This document shows positions 44,541 through 57,048 of a DNA stretch of 64,000 bases, piece by piece (the stretch's first letter is position 1; each line of letters starts with the position of its first letter). The translations under genes were made by a program, and so were the position numbers. The notes below the pieces were generated by a model. It had not been told where the DNA came from. It made no database searches and saw only the letters and a program-made list of their open reading frames with translations. This DNA is from Dallia pectoralis (lineage: Eukaryota; Chordata; Actinopteri; Esociformes; Umbridae), in NCBI GenBank assembly GCA_029465975.1, contig CM055748.1, positions 13,470,150 to 13,534,149 of the forward strand, in the 5' to 3' direction.

Positions 44541-47500
44541 ATGGCAGCTTTCCTGCTCTCTGCGCTGCTAGCGGTGCTTCTGACAGGTGTCTCTACCGGG
44601 CAGGGTCTCCACAGTTCTGTATCATATCAGGGTCTCCACAGTTCTGCGTTATCATATGCCCTGCGACCGGAACTCTCCGAGGATGCTATACTGGTGGCCA
44701 ACAATGGAATGCGAGTGCCTTTCGGGAGAGCTGTGTTTATTGATCCGATCAATGATCTTGTGATCCAAGTCCAGCCGGGAGACAGATGCAGTATAACGGT
44801 TCTGGACGACCATCCGCTTTCTCAGAGACCCGGGCAGCTCTCTCCAAAAAAGTTCCCCTGTGAATTCGGTCCCAATGATGTGAAATATTCCCACTTTGGG
44901 TCCCGGAGCCCCCCGCGGGATAGGGTGAGGCTACAGCTCAGATATGACACCCAGACCGACACTATAATCATGCCCTTCATGATGGAAGTGGAGGTGATTT
45001 TCACACAGTTGGAAATGTTAACTAAAAACATGCCTTTGACTGTTGATAAATTACTTGGTACTAGTAACCCAATTGACAGGAAGATCCTAGAGTTTACCTA
45101 TGATAGAAGTGCACATCAGTGTAAAGTGACGTCACACAACAGTGCATTGCCCAGGTATGGTAAACTCGTGGACGAGGGAAAACTTGGAAAAATTCTAGAG
45201 TGTGATGAATTTATTAAAATGAATATTCGTTACCAACACATTTTCCCACACAAGTCACCCGATAGAGACTATATACCCATGATTGTGGAGTTACAAGATA
45301 AAGAGGGCAATCTGCTAAAACAGGAGTTTTTCCAGATTTTGGTGCGTATTAAAGAGGGGCAGGCGAACAGCGCTCCTAAACCCAGCTTTGTAGCAATGAT
45401 GATGATGGAAGTGGATCAGTTTGTGATGACAGCCATCACCTCTGACATGCTGGCTGCTGAGGACGTTGAATCCATGCCTGACGACCTTATCTTCAACATC
45501 ACCTCCCCCCTCTCCTTTGAGGCAGGGTATATAGTCAGCACAGATGACAGGAACCTGCCCATCACCTCGTTCTACCAAGGAGACCTCAAGGAACTGAAGA
45601 TAGCCTACAAGCCTCCGTCGGTGGACTCGGACACAGAGCGTATATTTCAGGTAGAATTTGAGGTGTTGGACACTGAGGGTGCTGTGTCGGACCCATTTGC
45701 TTTCATGATTGCAGTGAAGCCAATGAACACACTGGCTCCAGTGGTCACCAAGAATACGGGTCAGCTTCTCTACGAGGGACAGTCCAGACCGCTGTCCAGC
45801 TCGGACAATCTGGAGGTCAGCGATGAGGACAACCTGGATGACGTCAGAATCACTGTGGTTGATGGTCTACGGCATGGTCAGCTGATGGTGCTTGGGACAC
45901 ACAGGAAGTTCTTCACCCCCGCCGATCTGCACAGGGGCGTGGTCATTTACCATCATGATGGCAGCGACACCTACAGTGACAACATCATCTTCCGGATGAC
46001 GGACGGGAAGCACGAGGTGGAATTCCTGTTTCCCCTAATGATTGTTCCCACTGATGACGAGCCGCCCATCATGAATGCCAACACGGGGTTAATACTCTAC
46101 AAACACCAGGTAATGCTCATCTCTCCGCTCACACTCAGTGCTGCAGATATTGACTCTGAGGACTCCACTATCAAGTTCAGCATAGAGGCCCCGTTTTCAT
46201 CCGTAGGGGAGGTGTTGCTGAGGCAATCGGAGGCCCCAAAGGATCCATCCGCTTGGAGGTTCAATGCTGATGACGAGTTGTACGAAATGGTGGTTACTGA
46301 GTGGCTGCAGCAGGATATAACAGACGGGAAGCTGTTCTACAGACACACCGGGCCTCACAGCACTGACACAGTCATGGACCAGTTTGTTTTCCGTGTCCAA
46401 GATGACAATGACCCTCCGAACCAATCAGAGAAGAGCCAGTTCATCATCAAAGTTTTGACCGTCGATGACATCCCACCTGACCTGTATCCCGGCACCACCC
46501 TTCAGATGACTGTACACGAGTACCAGCTCACCTTCTTACGTAGAAAGTTTCTGCGCTACACCGACCTGGACTCAGAGGACAGAGATCTGAAGTACGTTGT
46601 CACACAGCCCCCTACAGACACTGACGAGAACAGCCCTCTGGTACTGGGTTCTATCGTGTTAACAGAGAGTCCAGACACTGTAGTGACTGAGTTCACTCAA
46701 GCTCAGATCAACCATCATAAGATATCGTACAAACCACCTGACCTGGAGCTAGGGATCACATCTCATGTGTTGCAGTTTCAGTACACCGTGGAGGATACTT
46801 CGGGAAATACTGTTACCGGGACGTTTACTATATTTCTGCAGCCTGTTGACAACAAGCCACCTCAGATCACCAACACGGGCTTTACTATATTTGAGCGGGG
46901 AACGCACACAATCAGCAGCACTGAGCTGGACACTGTGGACTTAGACACGGACCGGACTCAGATCTCCTTCACGCTGACCCAGCCTCCTCAACATGGCAAG
47001 GTGCAGTACACGTTCACTGACTTGACCAAAGGGGACTCGTTCAATCTGTTGGACATTGCCGACCACAGGATCTCTTACATCCACAATGGAGATGAGTCTA
47101 CGAGTGATTCCTTCCAGCTGGACATCAGTGACGGTGTCCATGTTGTGACGGTCACCATCCGAGTTACTGTGAAGCCCATCGACGACGAGACCCCGACCGT
47201 CAGCCTCCCTGCTGGGACCATCGGCTCCTACATCGATGTCCTGGAGAACGGGGCCACGGAGATCACGACTAACGTCATCCAGGGGCGGGACGAGGACACG
47301 GACGACCTCAGGCTAACGTTCATCCTGGAGGACCCTCCGGTGTATGGGGAGATCCTGGTGAACGGCGTCCAATCAAGACTCTTCACACAGGCTGATGTCA
47401 TCAACGGCATGGTGGTTTACGCCCACACCAGTGGAGAGATCCGCCTCACTCCTAAGTATGACTACTTTAATCTGACACTGACGGACATGTCGGATGAGTG

Positions 47501-48595
47501 GAAGATAGGGGGTAACAGGGTGACCGGAGTCAGTGTTCGGGTCACCATTCTCCCCATGGACAGCCAGGCTCCAGAGGCGTTTGTAGGCCCACAGTTCACT
47601 GTTGTAGAAGGAGAGAAGAATGTGATTGAGATTCTTCACATTAGAGCTGAAGATGTTGACACTCCTAACGATGACCTGCTTTGTACCATAATAGTCCAGC
47701 CCACCTCAGGCTACATGGAGAACATCTCCCCAGCAGCGGGCTCAGAGAAATCTAGGTCTGGGACGGCAATCAGTGCTTTCACCGTGAAGGATATCCGACA
47801 GAACCACATCTACTACGTCCAAAGTATTCATAGGGGAGTGGAACCGATCGAGGACAGGTTCACTTTCAGATGCTCCGATGGAATCAACTTCTCAGAGAGA
47901 CACTTCTTCCCGATCACAGTCATTCCATCCAACGATGAGAAGCCTGCTATTTACATGAGGGAGTTTGTGGTCATGGAAGGGATGAACATTGTGATTGACA
48001 CGCCCATCCTTAATGGCGTGGACCTTGACATCCCTTCTGACGAGCTGACCTTCATCATTTCCAAACAACCCAAGCATGGATCCATCCTCAACCAGCTGAC
48101 GACTGGCACAGTCCCGGTCAGCAACTTCACCCTGGATCAGATCCGTGAGGCCTCCAGTATCGTGTACGAACATGACGACTCTGAGACCACAGAGGACAGC
48201 TTCAACCTAATCCTAACAGACGGGAAATACAGTGTGGAGAAGACTCTCCTGGTCATGGTCATCCCTGTGGATGATGAGACACCAAGGATGGCCATCAACG
48301 ACGGCCTGGAGATCGAGATCGGAGACGTTAAAGTGATTGATAGCAGTGTTTTAAAAGCCACTGACCTGGACTCTGACGATAGCACTCTGACGTACATTCT
48401 TCGCTATGGGCCTGGACAGGGTTTGTTACAGAGAAGAACCCCTAACGGTGAATCACAGAACATTACTGTTGGGATGAACTTCACCCAGAACCAAGTGGAC
48501 CAGGCTCTAATTGTCTATATCCACAATGGACAAGAGGGCATCCGGGACCTGATCAAATTCGATGTGACAGATGGCATCAACCCTCTGATTGACAG
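44541..48595 (+). CDS. frem2: FREM2 coding exon 1: signal peptide, CSPG repeats 1-9
   Basis: The product is the extracellular matrix protein FREM2, which with FRAS1 and FREM1 forms the basement-membrane complex that holds epidermis to dermis (loss causes Fraser syndrome in people and fin blisters in fish). This exon gives 1,351 codons plus two bases. Residues 1-20 (MAAFLLSALLAVLLTGVSTG) form a signal peptide, which selects the ATG at 44541; the open frame upstream has no ATG. Conserved N-terminal blocks follow (VQPGDRCSITVLDD, RLQLRYDTQTD). From about residue 283 (FVAMMMMEVDQF) nine CSPG repeats run to the end, each marked by an acidic motif such as DIDSEDS, DLDSEDRD, DEDTDD, DVDTPNDD or DLDSDDS. 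A GT donor follows at 48596. Order and content match vertebrate FREM2 rather than FREM1 or FRAS1. Odd: a 27-nt tandem duplication just after the signal peptide (GLHSS twice). Confidence 0.97.
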
Positions 48596-48796
48596 GTAGT
48601 ACCTTTTTTAAATTAATTGTTTAACTAATTAATAACATTATTCTGTATGTTATTAACACACTGTTGTAATCGTTCTGGATGTAATAATTTACATTTTGTG
48701 GGGATGTGACATATAATACAATGCTTGTGCTTACAAGGTAAGATTGCCTTGCATTTGTTTGATTAGATGATTTGTTCACATACTACAAACCTCCAG

Positions 48797-49046
48797 GTAC
48801 TTCTACGTGACGGTGGGAGGTATCGACATGGTGTTCCCTGATGTCATCAGTAAGGGGGTCTCTCTGAAAGAAGGAGGCAGAGTAACACTGACCACAGACC
48901 TGCTCAGCACCAGCGATCTCAACAGTCCAGATGAGCACTTGGTGTTCACCATCACCAGAGCCCCACAGAGAGGTCACTTGGAGTGTACCGACAGCCCGGG
49001 CATGCCTATCTCCTCCTTTAGCCAGCTGGAGCTCGCTGGGAGCAAG
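48797..49046 (+). CDS. frem2: FREM2 coding exon 2: CSPG repeat 10
   Basis: 250 nt between the acceptor CTCCAG (to 48796) and the donor GTAATT (49047). Exon 1 leaves two bases that join the first G to make Arg. The frame then reads YFYVTVGGIDMVFPDVISKG, VSLKEGGRVTLTTDLLSTSD and ITRAPQRGHLECTDSPG, nearly identical to vertebrate FREM2. It covers most of CSPG repeat 10 (motif TSDLNSPDEH) and ends in phase 0. The intron before it is 201 bp. Confidence 0.95.
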
Positions 49047-49177
49047 GTAATTGTGTCCCATTCTAATCTAATAAAGTTTAAAGTTATTTATTTTAATTTT
49101 TTTTATATTTTAAAATGTTTCACTGTTTTGTCTTTTTCTTTGTACGCGTATGAAAATAAAATGGATGAATAATCAAG

Positions 49178-49877
49178 GTGTACTACATTCACACGGCCGA
49201 CGATGAAGTCAAGATGGACAGCTTTGAGTTTGAGGTCACGGACGGTTTCAACCCTGTGTTCCGCACGTTCCGCGTGTCCATCACTGACGTGGACAACAAG
49301 AAACCGGTTGTTACGGTCCACGGTCTGGTGGTTAGCGAGGGAGAGAATAAGCTCATCACACCGTTTGAACTGACAGCAGAGGACCGTGACACATCTGACC
49401 GCCTCCTCAGATTCACCGTTACTCAGGTCCCCGTCCACGGTCGCCTCCTCTTTAACAGCACCCGGCCCGTCACCTCCTTCACCAAACAGGACCTGAATGA
49501 GAACCTCATCAGCTACAAACACGACGGCACTGAGTCCTCTGTAGATTCCTTCTCGTTCACGGTGACGGACGGGACGCACACTGACTTCTATGTGTTCCCC
49601 GACACTGTGTTTGAGACGCGCCATCCTCAGATGATGAAGATCACTGTCCTGTCTGTGGATAACGGGGTGCCCCAGATGGTGGTAAATAAAGGGGGGCCCA
49701 CACTGAGGGTATTAGAGACGGGTCACCTGGGGTTCCTCATCACCTCCAAGACTCTTAAGGCAGAGGATCGGGATAGCGTTCAACTTTCGGTCACCTTTAA
49801 GATCACGGTTGGACCAGAGCACGGATACCTCATCAACCTGGGTACAGGCAACGCCTCCATTACCACGTTCACTCAAG
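49178..49877 (+). CDS. frem2: FREM2 coding exon 3: CSPG repeats 10-12
   Basis: 700 nt between an AATCAAG acceptor (to 49177) and the donor GTAAGG (49878). The frame starts VYYIHTADDEVKMDSFEFEV and includes DVDNKKPVVTVHGLVVSEGE, AEDRDTSDR (repeat 11) and AEDRDSVQLSV (repeat 12), ending ITTFTQ with one extra base. The reading frame stays open past the donor through an intronic 51-bp minisatellite to 50806. Homology ends exactly at the donor and resumes in exon 4, so the extension is not normal coding sequence. Confidence 0.95.
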
Positions 49878-49896
49878 GTAAGGCAACATGTTATAG

Positions 49897-50643
49897 GATC
49901 AACTCTCATATTCCACAACACAATTCAGATATGACTTCACATTATAGGATCAACTCTACTATTCCACAACACAATTCAGATATGACTTCACATTATAGGA
50001 TCAACTCTACTATTCCACAACACAATTCAAATATGACTTCACGTTATAGGATCAACTCTACTATTCCACAACACAATTCAGATATGACTTCACATTATAG
50101 GATCAACTCTACGATAACACAACACAATTCAGACATGACTTCACGTTATAGGATCAACTCAACTATTCCACAACACAATTCAGATATGACTTCATGTTAT
50201 AGGATCAACTCTACTATTCCACAACACAATTCAGACATGACTTCACGTTATAGGTTCAACTCTACTATTCCACAACACAATTCAGACATGACTTCACGTT
50301 ATAGGATCAACTCTACTATTCCACAACACAATTCAAATATGACTTCACGTTATAGGATCAACTCTACTATTCCACAACACAATTCAGACTTGACTTCACG
50401 TTATAGGATCAACTCTACTATTCCACAACACAATTCAGACATGACTTCACATTATAGGATCAACTCTACTATTCCACAACACAATTCAAATATGACTTCA
50501 CGTTATAGGATCAACTCTACTATTCCACAACACAATTCAGACATGACTTCACATTATAGGATCAACTCTACTATTCCACAACACAATTCAGACATGACTT
50601 CACATTATAGGATCAACTCTACTATTCCACAACACAATTCAGA
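49897..50643 (+). repeat. 51-bp minisatellite in frem2 intron 3
   Basis: About 15 copies of ACTTCACATTATAGGATCAA plus CTCTACTATTCCACAACAC plus AATTCAGATATG, with point variants. The unit is 17 codons without a stop in the exon 3 frame, so the frame reads through as YRINSTIPQHNSDMTSH repeats. Confidence 0.96.
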
Positions 50644-51060
50644 CTTTTGTTGTGCTTTTTATTTCTTCTTTTGTCAGAAGCTGTTGAGCATCTCTTGCCG
50701 CATTGCAGATTACATCTTTCATGAAACTCTTTACAATCTGCCAAATAACTATATGGTCAATATAAAGCAAATGCACAAGGTGTTAAGAAATCAAGTTTTG
50801 TTTTAACCAGATTAGCTTTACGCATATATGAGTTTCTTTAGGGTCCATAATACAGTTAATCAGACAGACTGACAGAGGACAGTTTATTCTCATACACCAT
50901 CCATCAACTAATAAACTTCGACAGTTTTAGAGCTTTGGACGGAATTCCAACAGGTTTGACTGTAAATTAAAGGCAAAGCATCACAGTCACCATGAAGGGA
51001 AGGACACATACAATCTGAGGGCAGAGGTGAGAGAAGGATTATAAAGGGAAGAGCAAGGAA
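50644..51060. other. frem2 intron 3, no further feature
   Basis: Unique-looking intronic sequence between two minisatellites; nothing recognised. Confidence 0.4.
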
Positions 51061-51061
51061 T

Positions 51062-52170
51062 GAAGTGGTATGGAGAGAGAGACAGAGAGTAAAGGAATAT
51101 ATAGAGAAAGACAGAGAATAAAGGAATAGATAGAGAAAGAGAGAGAATAAAGGAATAGATAGAGAAAGACAGAGAATAAAGGAATAGATAGAGAAGAGAA
51201 AGAAAGAGAATGAATGAATAGATAGAGAAAAGAAAGACAGAGAATGAAGGAATAGATAGAGAAAAGAAAGACAGAGAATGAAGGAATAGATAGAGAAAAG
51301 AAAGATAAAGAATGAAGGAATAGATAGAGAAAAGAAAGACAGAGAATAAAGGAATAGATAGAGAAAAGAAAGACAGAGAATAAAGGAATAGATAGAGAAA
51401 AGAAAGACAGAGAATAAAGGAATAGATAGAGAAAAGAAAGACAGAAAATAAAGGAATAGATTGAGAAAAGAAAGACAGAGAATGAAGGATAAGATAGAGA
51501 AAAGAAAGACAGAAAATAAAGGAATAGATAGAGAAAAGAAAGACAGAAAATAAAGGAATAGATAGAGAAAAGAAAGACAGAAAATGAAGGATAAGATAGA
51601 GAAAAGAAAGACAGAAAATAAAGGAATAGATAGAGAAAAGAAAGACAGAAAATAAAGGAATAGATAGAGAAAAGAAAGACAGAAAATAAAGGAATAGATA
51701 GAGAAAGACAGAAAATAAAGGAATAGATAGAGAAAGACAGAGAATGAAGGATAAGATAGAGAAAAGAAAGACAGAAAATAAAGGAATAGATAGAGAAAAG
51801 AAAGACTGAAAATAAAGGAATAGATAGAGAAAAGAAAGATAGAGAAAATAGAAAATAAAGGAATAGATAGAGAAAAGAAATAGAGAAAAGAAAGACAGAA
51901 AATAAAGGAATAGATAGAGAAAAGAAAGACAGAAAATAAAGGAATGAAGATAGAGAAAAGAAAAGAAAGAAAATGAAGGATAAGATAGAGAAAAGAAAGA
52001 CAGAAAATAAAGGAATAGATAGAGAAAAGAAAGACAGAAAATAAAGAAAAAGATAGAGAAAAGAAAGACAGAAAATAAAGGAATAGATAGAGAAAAGAAA
52101 GATAGAGAATAAAGGAATAGATAGAGAAAAGAAAGATAGAGAATAAAGGAATAGATAGAGAATAGACAGA
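51062..52170. repeat. 34-bp purine-rich minisatellite, 1.1 kb
   Basis: About 32 copies of GAATAGATAGAGAAAAGAAA plus GACAGAAAATAAAG, with shorter variants. The + strand is almost all purine, broken by isolated T and C. It makes false Phe/Leu/Ser-rich frames on the minus strand. It lies in frem2 intron 3. Confidence 0.96.
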
Positions 52171-53072
52171 CAGAAAAAGTAAGCGAACATTTTTAAGGCA
52201 CAGAAATAGATGCAGCATAGACCAGCTTTAAACACACACTCCAGTCGGCAGTTCAAATGAAAAGGTGGGGTTGGCAGCCAGTCATTCTGTCAGTAAGGAA
52301 TTTAAGAACAAGGTCTCCGTCAATCTCTCTTCTGAATAGGGCTCTGGTCAAATATAGAGCCCTGTATATTATAGGGAATTGGGTGCCTTTTGGATAAGAA
52401 ACGGTCACATTTTCTGCTATTATTTACTGATCCTCATTTCTCTCCATTTTCATTTCACCGCTTCCTCAGTCTTTCAGATGTGTTTAATATTTCAGGCTGT
52501 CTCATCTCTGGTAAACAGACTGAATAACACCGTAACCGAGTGGAGCTAGAGACGGCTCCCTCTTCTGAGCCGACTGCTTTGAAGAGAAATGTTTTGGCAT
52601 CAGAGATAAAAGATAGCAGGGCCAGTAATAAAGTTCACCCCCTCCTCTCTAATATCAATCTCACGGTGTGTTAAGAGCAGTACCAGCCTCCTTCTAGATT
52701 TACTAAACCCACTGGAGCATATTGTTGTTGGAGGACGTGGCAGAAACAATGGATGTGATGTCATGTAGCTCCAGCAGCCTGTCACATTATTATGCAGCCT
52801 GTCATTCAGCAGGTTAATCAGAGCTAAACACCAGTCATTTAAGGCCTCATTTCACCTAGGATTTGACCAGCACAACAGCTGATCACTTCCATTCCTTTCC
52901 TGGTCACTAGATACTAATATATTCTGCATTCATAAAATGTATGAATATCTTTTTATACCTGACTAAACGAATCCACAGACATCTGATGTTCATTTACTGC
53001 TATAAATAATAATGTACTGCTGAAGCAACAATGCGGAAAAGTAAATAAAGATTATTTGTAACTTTTTTTTAG
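52171..53072. other. frem2 intron 3, distal part
   Basis: No repeat family or conserved element recognised. The intron ends with a T-rich tract and AG at 53071-53072. Confidence 0.5.
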
Positions 53073-53162
53073 CTGAAATTGATGACATGAAGATTTGCTA
53101 CGTGCTCAGAGATGGTGACAATGCCACGAGTGATCTGTTCTATTTCTCCATTGAGGACAAGG
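53073..53162 (+). CDS. frem2: FREM2 coding exon 4
   Basis: 90 nt between a polypyrimidine tract plus AG (53072) and the donor GTAAGT (53163). With the one base carried from exon 3, the frame reads AEIDDMKICYVLRDGDNATS then DLFYFSIEDKG, matching the end of the last CSPG repeat of FREM2 before the first Calx-beta domain. It ends in phase 1. No later exon (Calx-beta, transmembrane, cytoplasmic tail) is seen up to 64000, so intron 4 is longer than 10.8 kb. Confidence 0.95.
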
Positions 53163-54930
53163 GTAAGTGATTATTTTCTAATAATCTAATAACACCAAAT
53201 GATTTTAGTAGTTGAGAGGCATTTTTGTAAGCAAATTTTTTTGGATTTTACAGCTGAGGTTTGTTCAATGAAGGGCAATGATCAATGTTATCAATAATAT
53301 CCAAACGGAGGCCTTTAAACAACAACAGCAGCAGTCTATTCATTTCAATTCTGCTTCAGAGAGAGAATTCTTATGGACATCTGTTAAAAATGGGTCAGCA
53401 AACCATTCTTTCAAGACCAGCATTTTTTTAAGGAGAGCAGGAATCTTTAGTCGCTCCTGCAGCTTGTTGAGACACGATTCTATCATGTTTAACATGAATG
53501 CCTATTCCACTGTGGGTTTGTTTCAGGGGAATTTGGATGCAGGATGGAAATATACATTTGCGATAAACCAAAAATTACACCTAAACAATCCCACCAATTT
53601 ATCAAAATGTTGGTTACTGTTAAATGACTAAGCATTTACATTTTGATAACTCAGCTAGCACGTTTATCTAGAGTGACTTACATGCATTATCGTTTGCTTC
53701 CATTTCATATCTATAGAGTATAAGGTTTTGATTAGGTTGAGTAGAGAGCGAGTGAATGAACCAGTTGGAAGCTGGTGATATTTAGATTGGGATGATGATA
53801 TTATTTAAATCGGTCTAATAATCTAAATCCAATAAATGGTCACTTTTGAAATGAGTTGCAAATTGGACAAATGATTGCCACATCATTAAAAGTGATATCA
53901 GTAGTTTTATCTGTAATATGAACATGTGATTTACAATAATGGGATGAAGTTATTTTTTGGTATATAGCTCAGATAGCATTCCCATAGCAACGTAACCTAA
54001 ATCAACATTTATTTACACTTTGGGGAACAGGAAACTATTTACATTTCAGGGTAAATGCTGTAGACCACGTTGTAGAATCAGTCACGTTTATTGAGCTGCT
54101 AGAGGAGCTGCTAAGGAGAGATGACAGCATTAGGATTCAATAATAATTATTTGTTCTGGGTTTGGACTATGTCGGTCTCTCTGTCTGTCTGGACCGGGGC
54201 AAGCTCTGTGATGTCTGCATGGTGCCATCCTGGTACAACCAGACCTCTAATAGACACCTGGACATTATTGTCCCATTCTTTCTCTCCATGTTGGGAATGG
54301 GCCACATGTTTGAGTCAGGCCTGCAATGAGAGGGTGTGTGTGACTAGGTGAATGATGTGGATGTGGATGGTGTTGTGTGATTGCTTTAAGCAGAGTGGCT
54401 GACTGTGTGGCCTTTCTTCTGCTCTTCTTTGGGTTCTGACGCTCTGGGGGAATATAAATGGATCTTTAGATCCTCTCTTATTCCACATGCACCTCCTTTA
54501 GACCCAAACACTCCCACCAGAACCCTCCATCTGAGATAAATGTGGGGGGTTAATTAACACTGGTAATGCTCAGGTAAAAACGCAGGCTTCCACAGGTTAA
54601 TGTGGAGTTAAAAACAGGTAAATATAAACGCATACATAGATTAAAACACAGGTTTCAACAGATAAATAAACAGTTAAATAGCTTAATAGAGGTAAATATC
54701 TGGTTAAACCAGATATTTCTACAGAATACAGGTTCACATATAGGTTACAACCAGTACACAGCTTGTTTTGCAGGCACTATTATCTAGATGGGCTTGCAGG
54801 AGCAGTTGTACTTGGTCAAGGACAGAATAGCAGAGATTTCACCTGTCCATCTCTGGGATTCGTTCTAGTTAGGTTCTCTTCCTGGCGCCTTGACAGAGGA
54901 GAGCGTGGCTTTTCGGATAACATCTCTGAC
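53163..54930. other. frem2 intron 4, proximal part
   Basis: AT-rich intronic sequence with no gene, conserved exon or clear repeat recognised. Confidence 0.5.
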
Positions 54931-54933
54931 TAA

Positions 54934-55218
54934 AGGCTTCATTATGCTTCAGCGTCAAATCCACGGCGTAGCTACGCCGTCACTCCTACGGCGTGTGGCC
55001 GTTTTAAGGTTCTGCGTCGGGTTGCGTTGCATTTCACATCCAGATGTATAATCTGACCAATCACAGCCCTTGTGGTCTGCGTCGTCTCGACGTGTAGTTA
55101 CAATTTTTTGGAGGTGCATGTCGAGCTACGGCGTAGGGGTCGGAGAGGGGTTCGCGTCGACGCAGAGGGGTCAGAGAGGGTACGCCGTCGATTCGACGCA
55201 GAAGCATAAAACAGGCTT
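54934..55218. mobile_element. Harbinger-type MITE, copy B (285 bp)
   Basis: Same family and same length as 15361-15645, flanked by TAA (54931-54933 and 55219-55221). It begins AGGCTTCATTATGCTTCAGC and ends GCATAAAACAGGCTT. It is inserted in frem2 intron 4. Confidence 0.92.
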
Positions 55219-55659
55219 TAACAGAGTTGTTTTATCCAGCTATGAGATGCTGAGGAAGCCCATTGTTCAGTCAATACCTGTATTATTCACTCAATTGGAT
55301 TATGTCTCATCAATCTGTCTCATTTTCTCTCCATCTCTCTCTCTCTCCATGTCGTTGAATGTAATGCTCTCACTTTTTTCTTCTTTGATATTCTCCCTGT
55401 CTTCTTCTCTTCCCCTTTTATCTCTCTTTTTGTCTTTTTGTCTTTCAACTGTCTCTTTGCCGCTTTCCATTTCTCCTCTTCTAAAGCTTTAATGTGCTTC
55501 TCTCCCAGTGTTTCTCATTCAGCTCCCTTTCTATCAGACTCATCTATTGGATTATCAGTCATTTGATAGTCAGACATGAACTTCAGTTGTAAGTAAATGT
55601 TCGCCCTCACTACTTATCTTTATTGTGTTAATGCTGGTCTGTGCAGTGCTGGTGTGTGT
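55219..55659. other. Intronic, pyrimidine-rich
   Basis: CT-rich stretch at 55315-55480; nothing coding. Confidence 0.4.
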
Positions 55660-56195
55660 GTTCCTCTATCTGTCTGTGTGCTCCTCTCTCTGTCTGTGTG
55701 CTCCTCTATCTGTCTGTGTGCTCCTCTATCTGTCTGTGTGCTCCTCTCTCTGTCTGTGTGCTCCTCTATCTGTCTGTGTGCTCCTCTCTCTGTCTGTGTG
55801 CTCCTCTATCTGTCTGTGTGCTCTTCTCTCTATCTGTCTGTCTGTGTGCTCCTCTATCTGTCTGTGTGCTCCTCTATCTGTCTGTGTGCTCCTCTATCTG
55901 TCTGTGTGCTCCTCTATCTGTCTGTGTGCTCCTCTCTCTGTCTGTGTGCTCCACTCTCTGTCTGTGTGCTCCTCTCTCTGTCTGTGTGCTCCTCTCTGTC
56001 TGTGTGCTCCTCTATCTGTCTGTGTGCTCCTCTATCTGTCTGTGTGCTCCTCTATCTGTCTGTGTGCTCCTCTATCTGTCTGTCTGCTCCTCTATCTGTC
56101 TGTGTGCTCCTCTATCTGACTGTGTGCTCCTCTCTCTGTCTGTGTGCTCCTCTATCTGTCTGTGTGCTCCTCTATCTGTCTGTGTGCTCCTCTAT
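55660..56195. repeat. 20-bp minisatellite
   Basis: About 27 copies of CTCCTCTATCTGTCTGTGTG, with CTCTCTC/CTCTATC alternation. Frames read as Cys/Leu/Ser-rich peptides in all three phases and are artefacts. Confidence 0.96.
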
Positions 56196-56199
56196 GTGA

Positions 56200-56590
56200 T
56201 TTCTACCTCTATTTGATTTAATGGGACCTTCTGTGATTTCTACCTCTATCTGATTTAATGGGACCCTCTGTGATTTCTACCTCTATCTGATTTAATGGGA
56301 TCCTCTGTGATTTCTACCTCTATCTGATTTAATGGGACCTTCTGTGATTTCTACCTCTATCTGATTTAATGGGACCTTCTGTGATTTCTACCTCTATCTG
56401 ATTTAATGGGACCTTCTGTGATTTCTACCTCTATCTGATTTAATGGGACCTCTATCTGATTTAATGGGACCCTCTGTGATTTCTACCTCTATCTGATTTA
56501 ATGGGACCCTCTGTGATTTATACCTCTATCTGATTTAATGGGACCTTCTGTGATTTCTACCTCTATCTGATTTAATGGGACCTTCTCGCT
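56200..56590. repeat. 37-bp minisatellite (TGATTTCTACC type)
   Basis: About ten copies of TGATTTCTACCTCTATCTGA plus TTTAATGGGACCTTCTG. It directly follows the 20-bp array. Confidence 0.94.
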
Positions 56591-56947
56591 CCTAACTGAT
56601 TTTTAAATCGACTGTTTTGGCAGCCAACTTTCCCATTCTGCAGTGGCTGGGCCAGGACTGGATGTATTGTGTTGATGAATCAAAACATTAACCACATTTA
56701 ACTTGTTTACGTAATATATACGTTTTAGTCATTTTTTATCAAATAATGGATGTTGAATAAACGGCAGAGATGACTTGAATGTGTGTGTTGTGTGATATGG
56801 ACAGTCCTGGCTATATCTGACAGATGGACGACCAGGTATGCTGTGAGTTGATTGGTAATGTGGATTATCCAATGGGGTGGGGCTATGTGTATGCATGTCT
56901 CCATGCGTGTGGTGCGTGTGTGTGCTTGCGTGCGTGTGTGTGTCTGT

Positions 56948-56983
<36 letters not shown>

Positions 56984-57045
56984 ACCATGTTTATCTACAT
57001 GGCTCTACTTGTAAAGCTGCTAATGACCTTTGACCTGGTTAGACT
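56591..57045. repeat. Intronic spacer with (GT)n microsatellite
   Basis: Apart from a GT/GC-rich microsatellite at about 56905-56985, nothing is recognised. Confidence 0.7.
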
Positions 57046-57048
57046 TTA

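Noticed and set aside
50908..52256. Two 400-residue minus-strand ORFs rich in Phe, Leu and Ser
   Set aside because: They arise from the purine-rich 34-bp array. They look like membrane proteins only because the complementary strand is pyrimidine-rich.
53278..53631. 117-residue ORF after frem2 exon 4
   Set aside because: No similarity to FREM2 Calx-beta sequence and no acceptor in phase; intronic chance ORF.
55597..56216. Three overlapping Cys/Leu-rich ORFs
   Set aside because: All three phases of a 20-bp tandem repeat are open; artefact.
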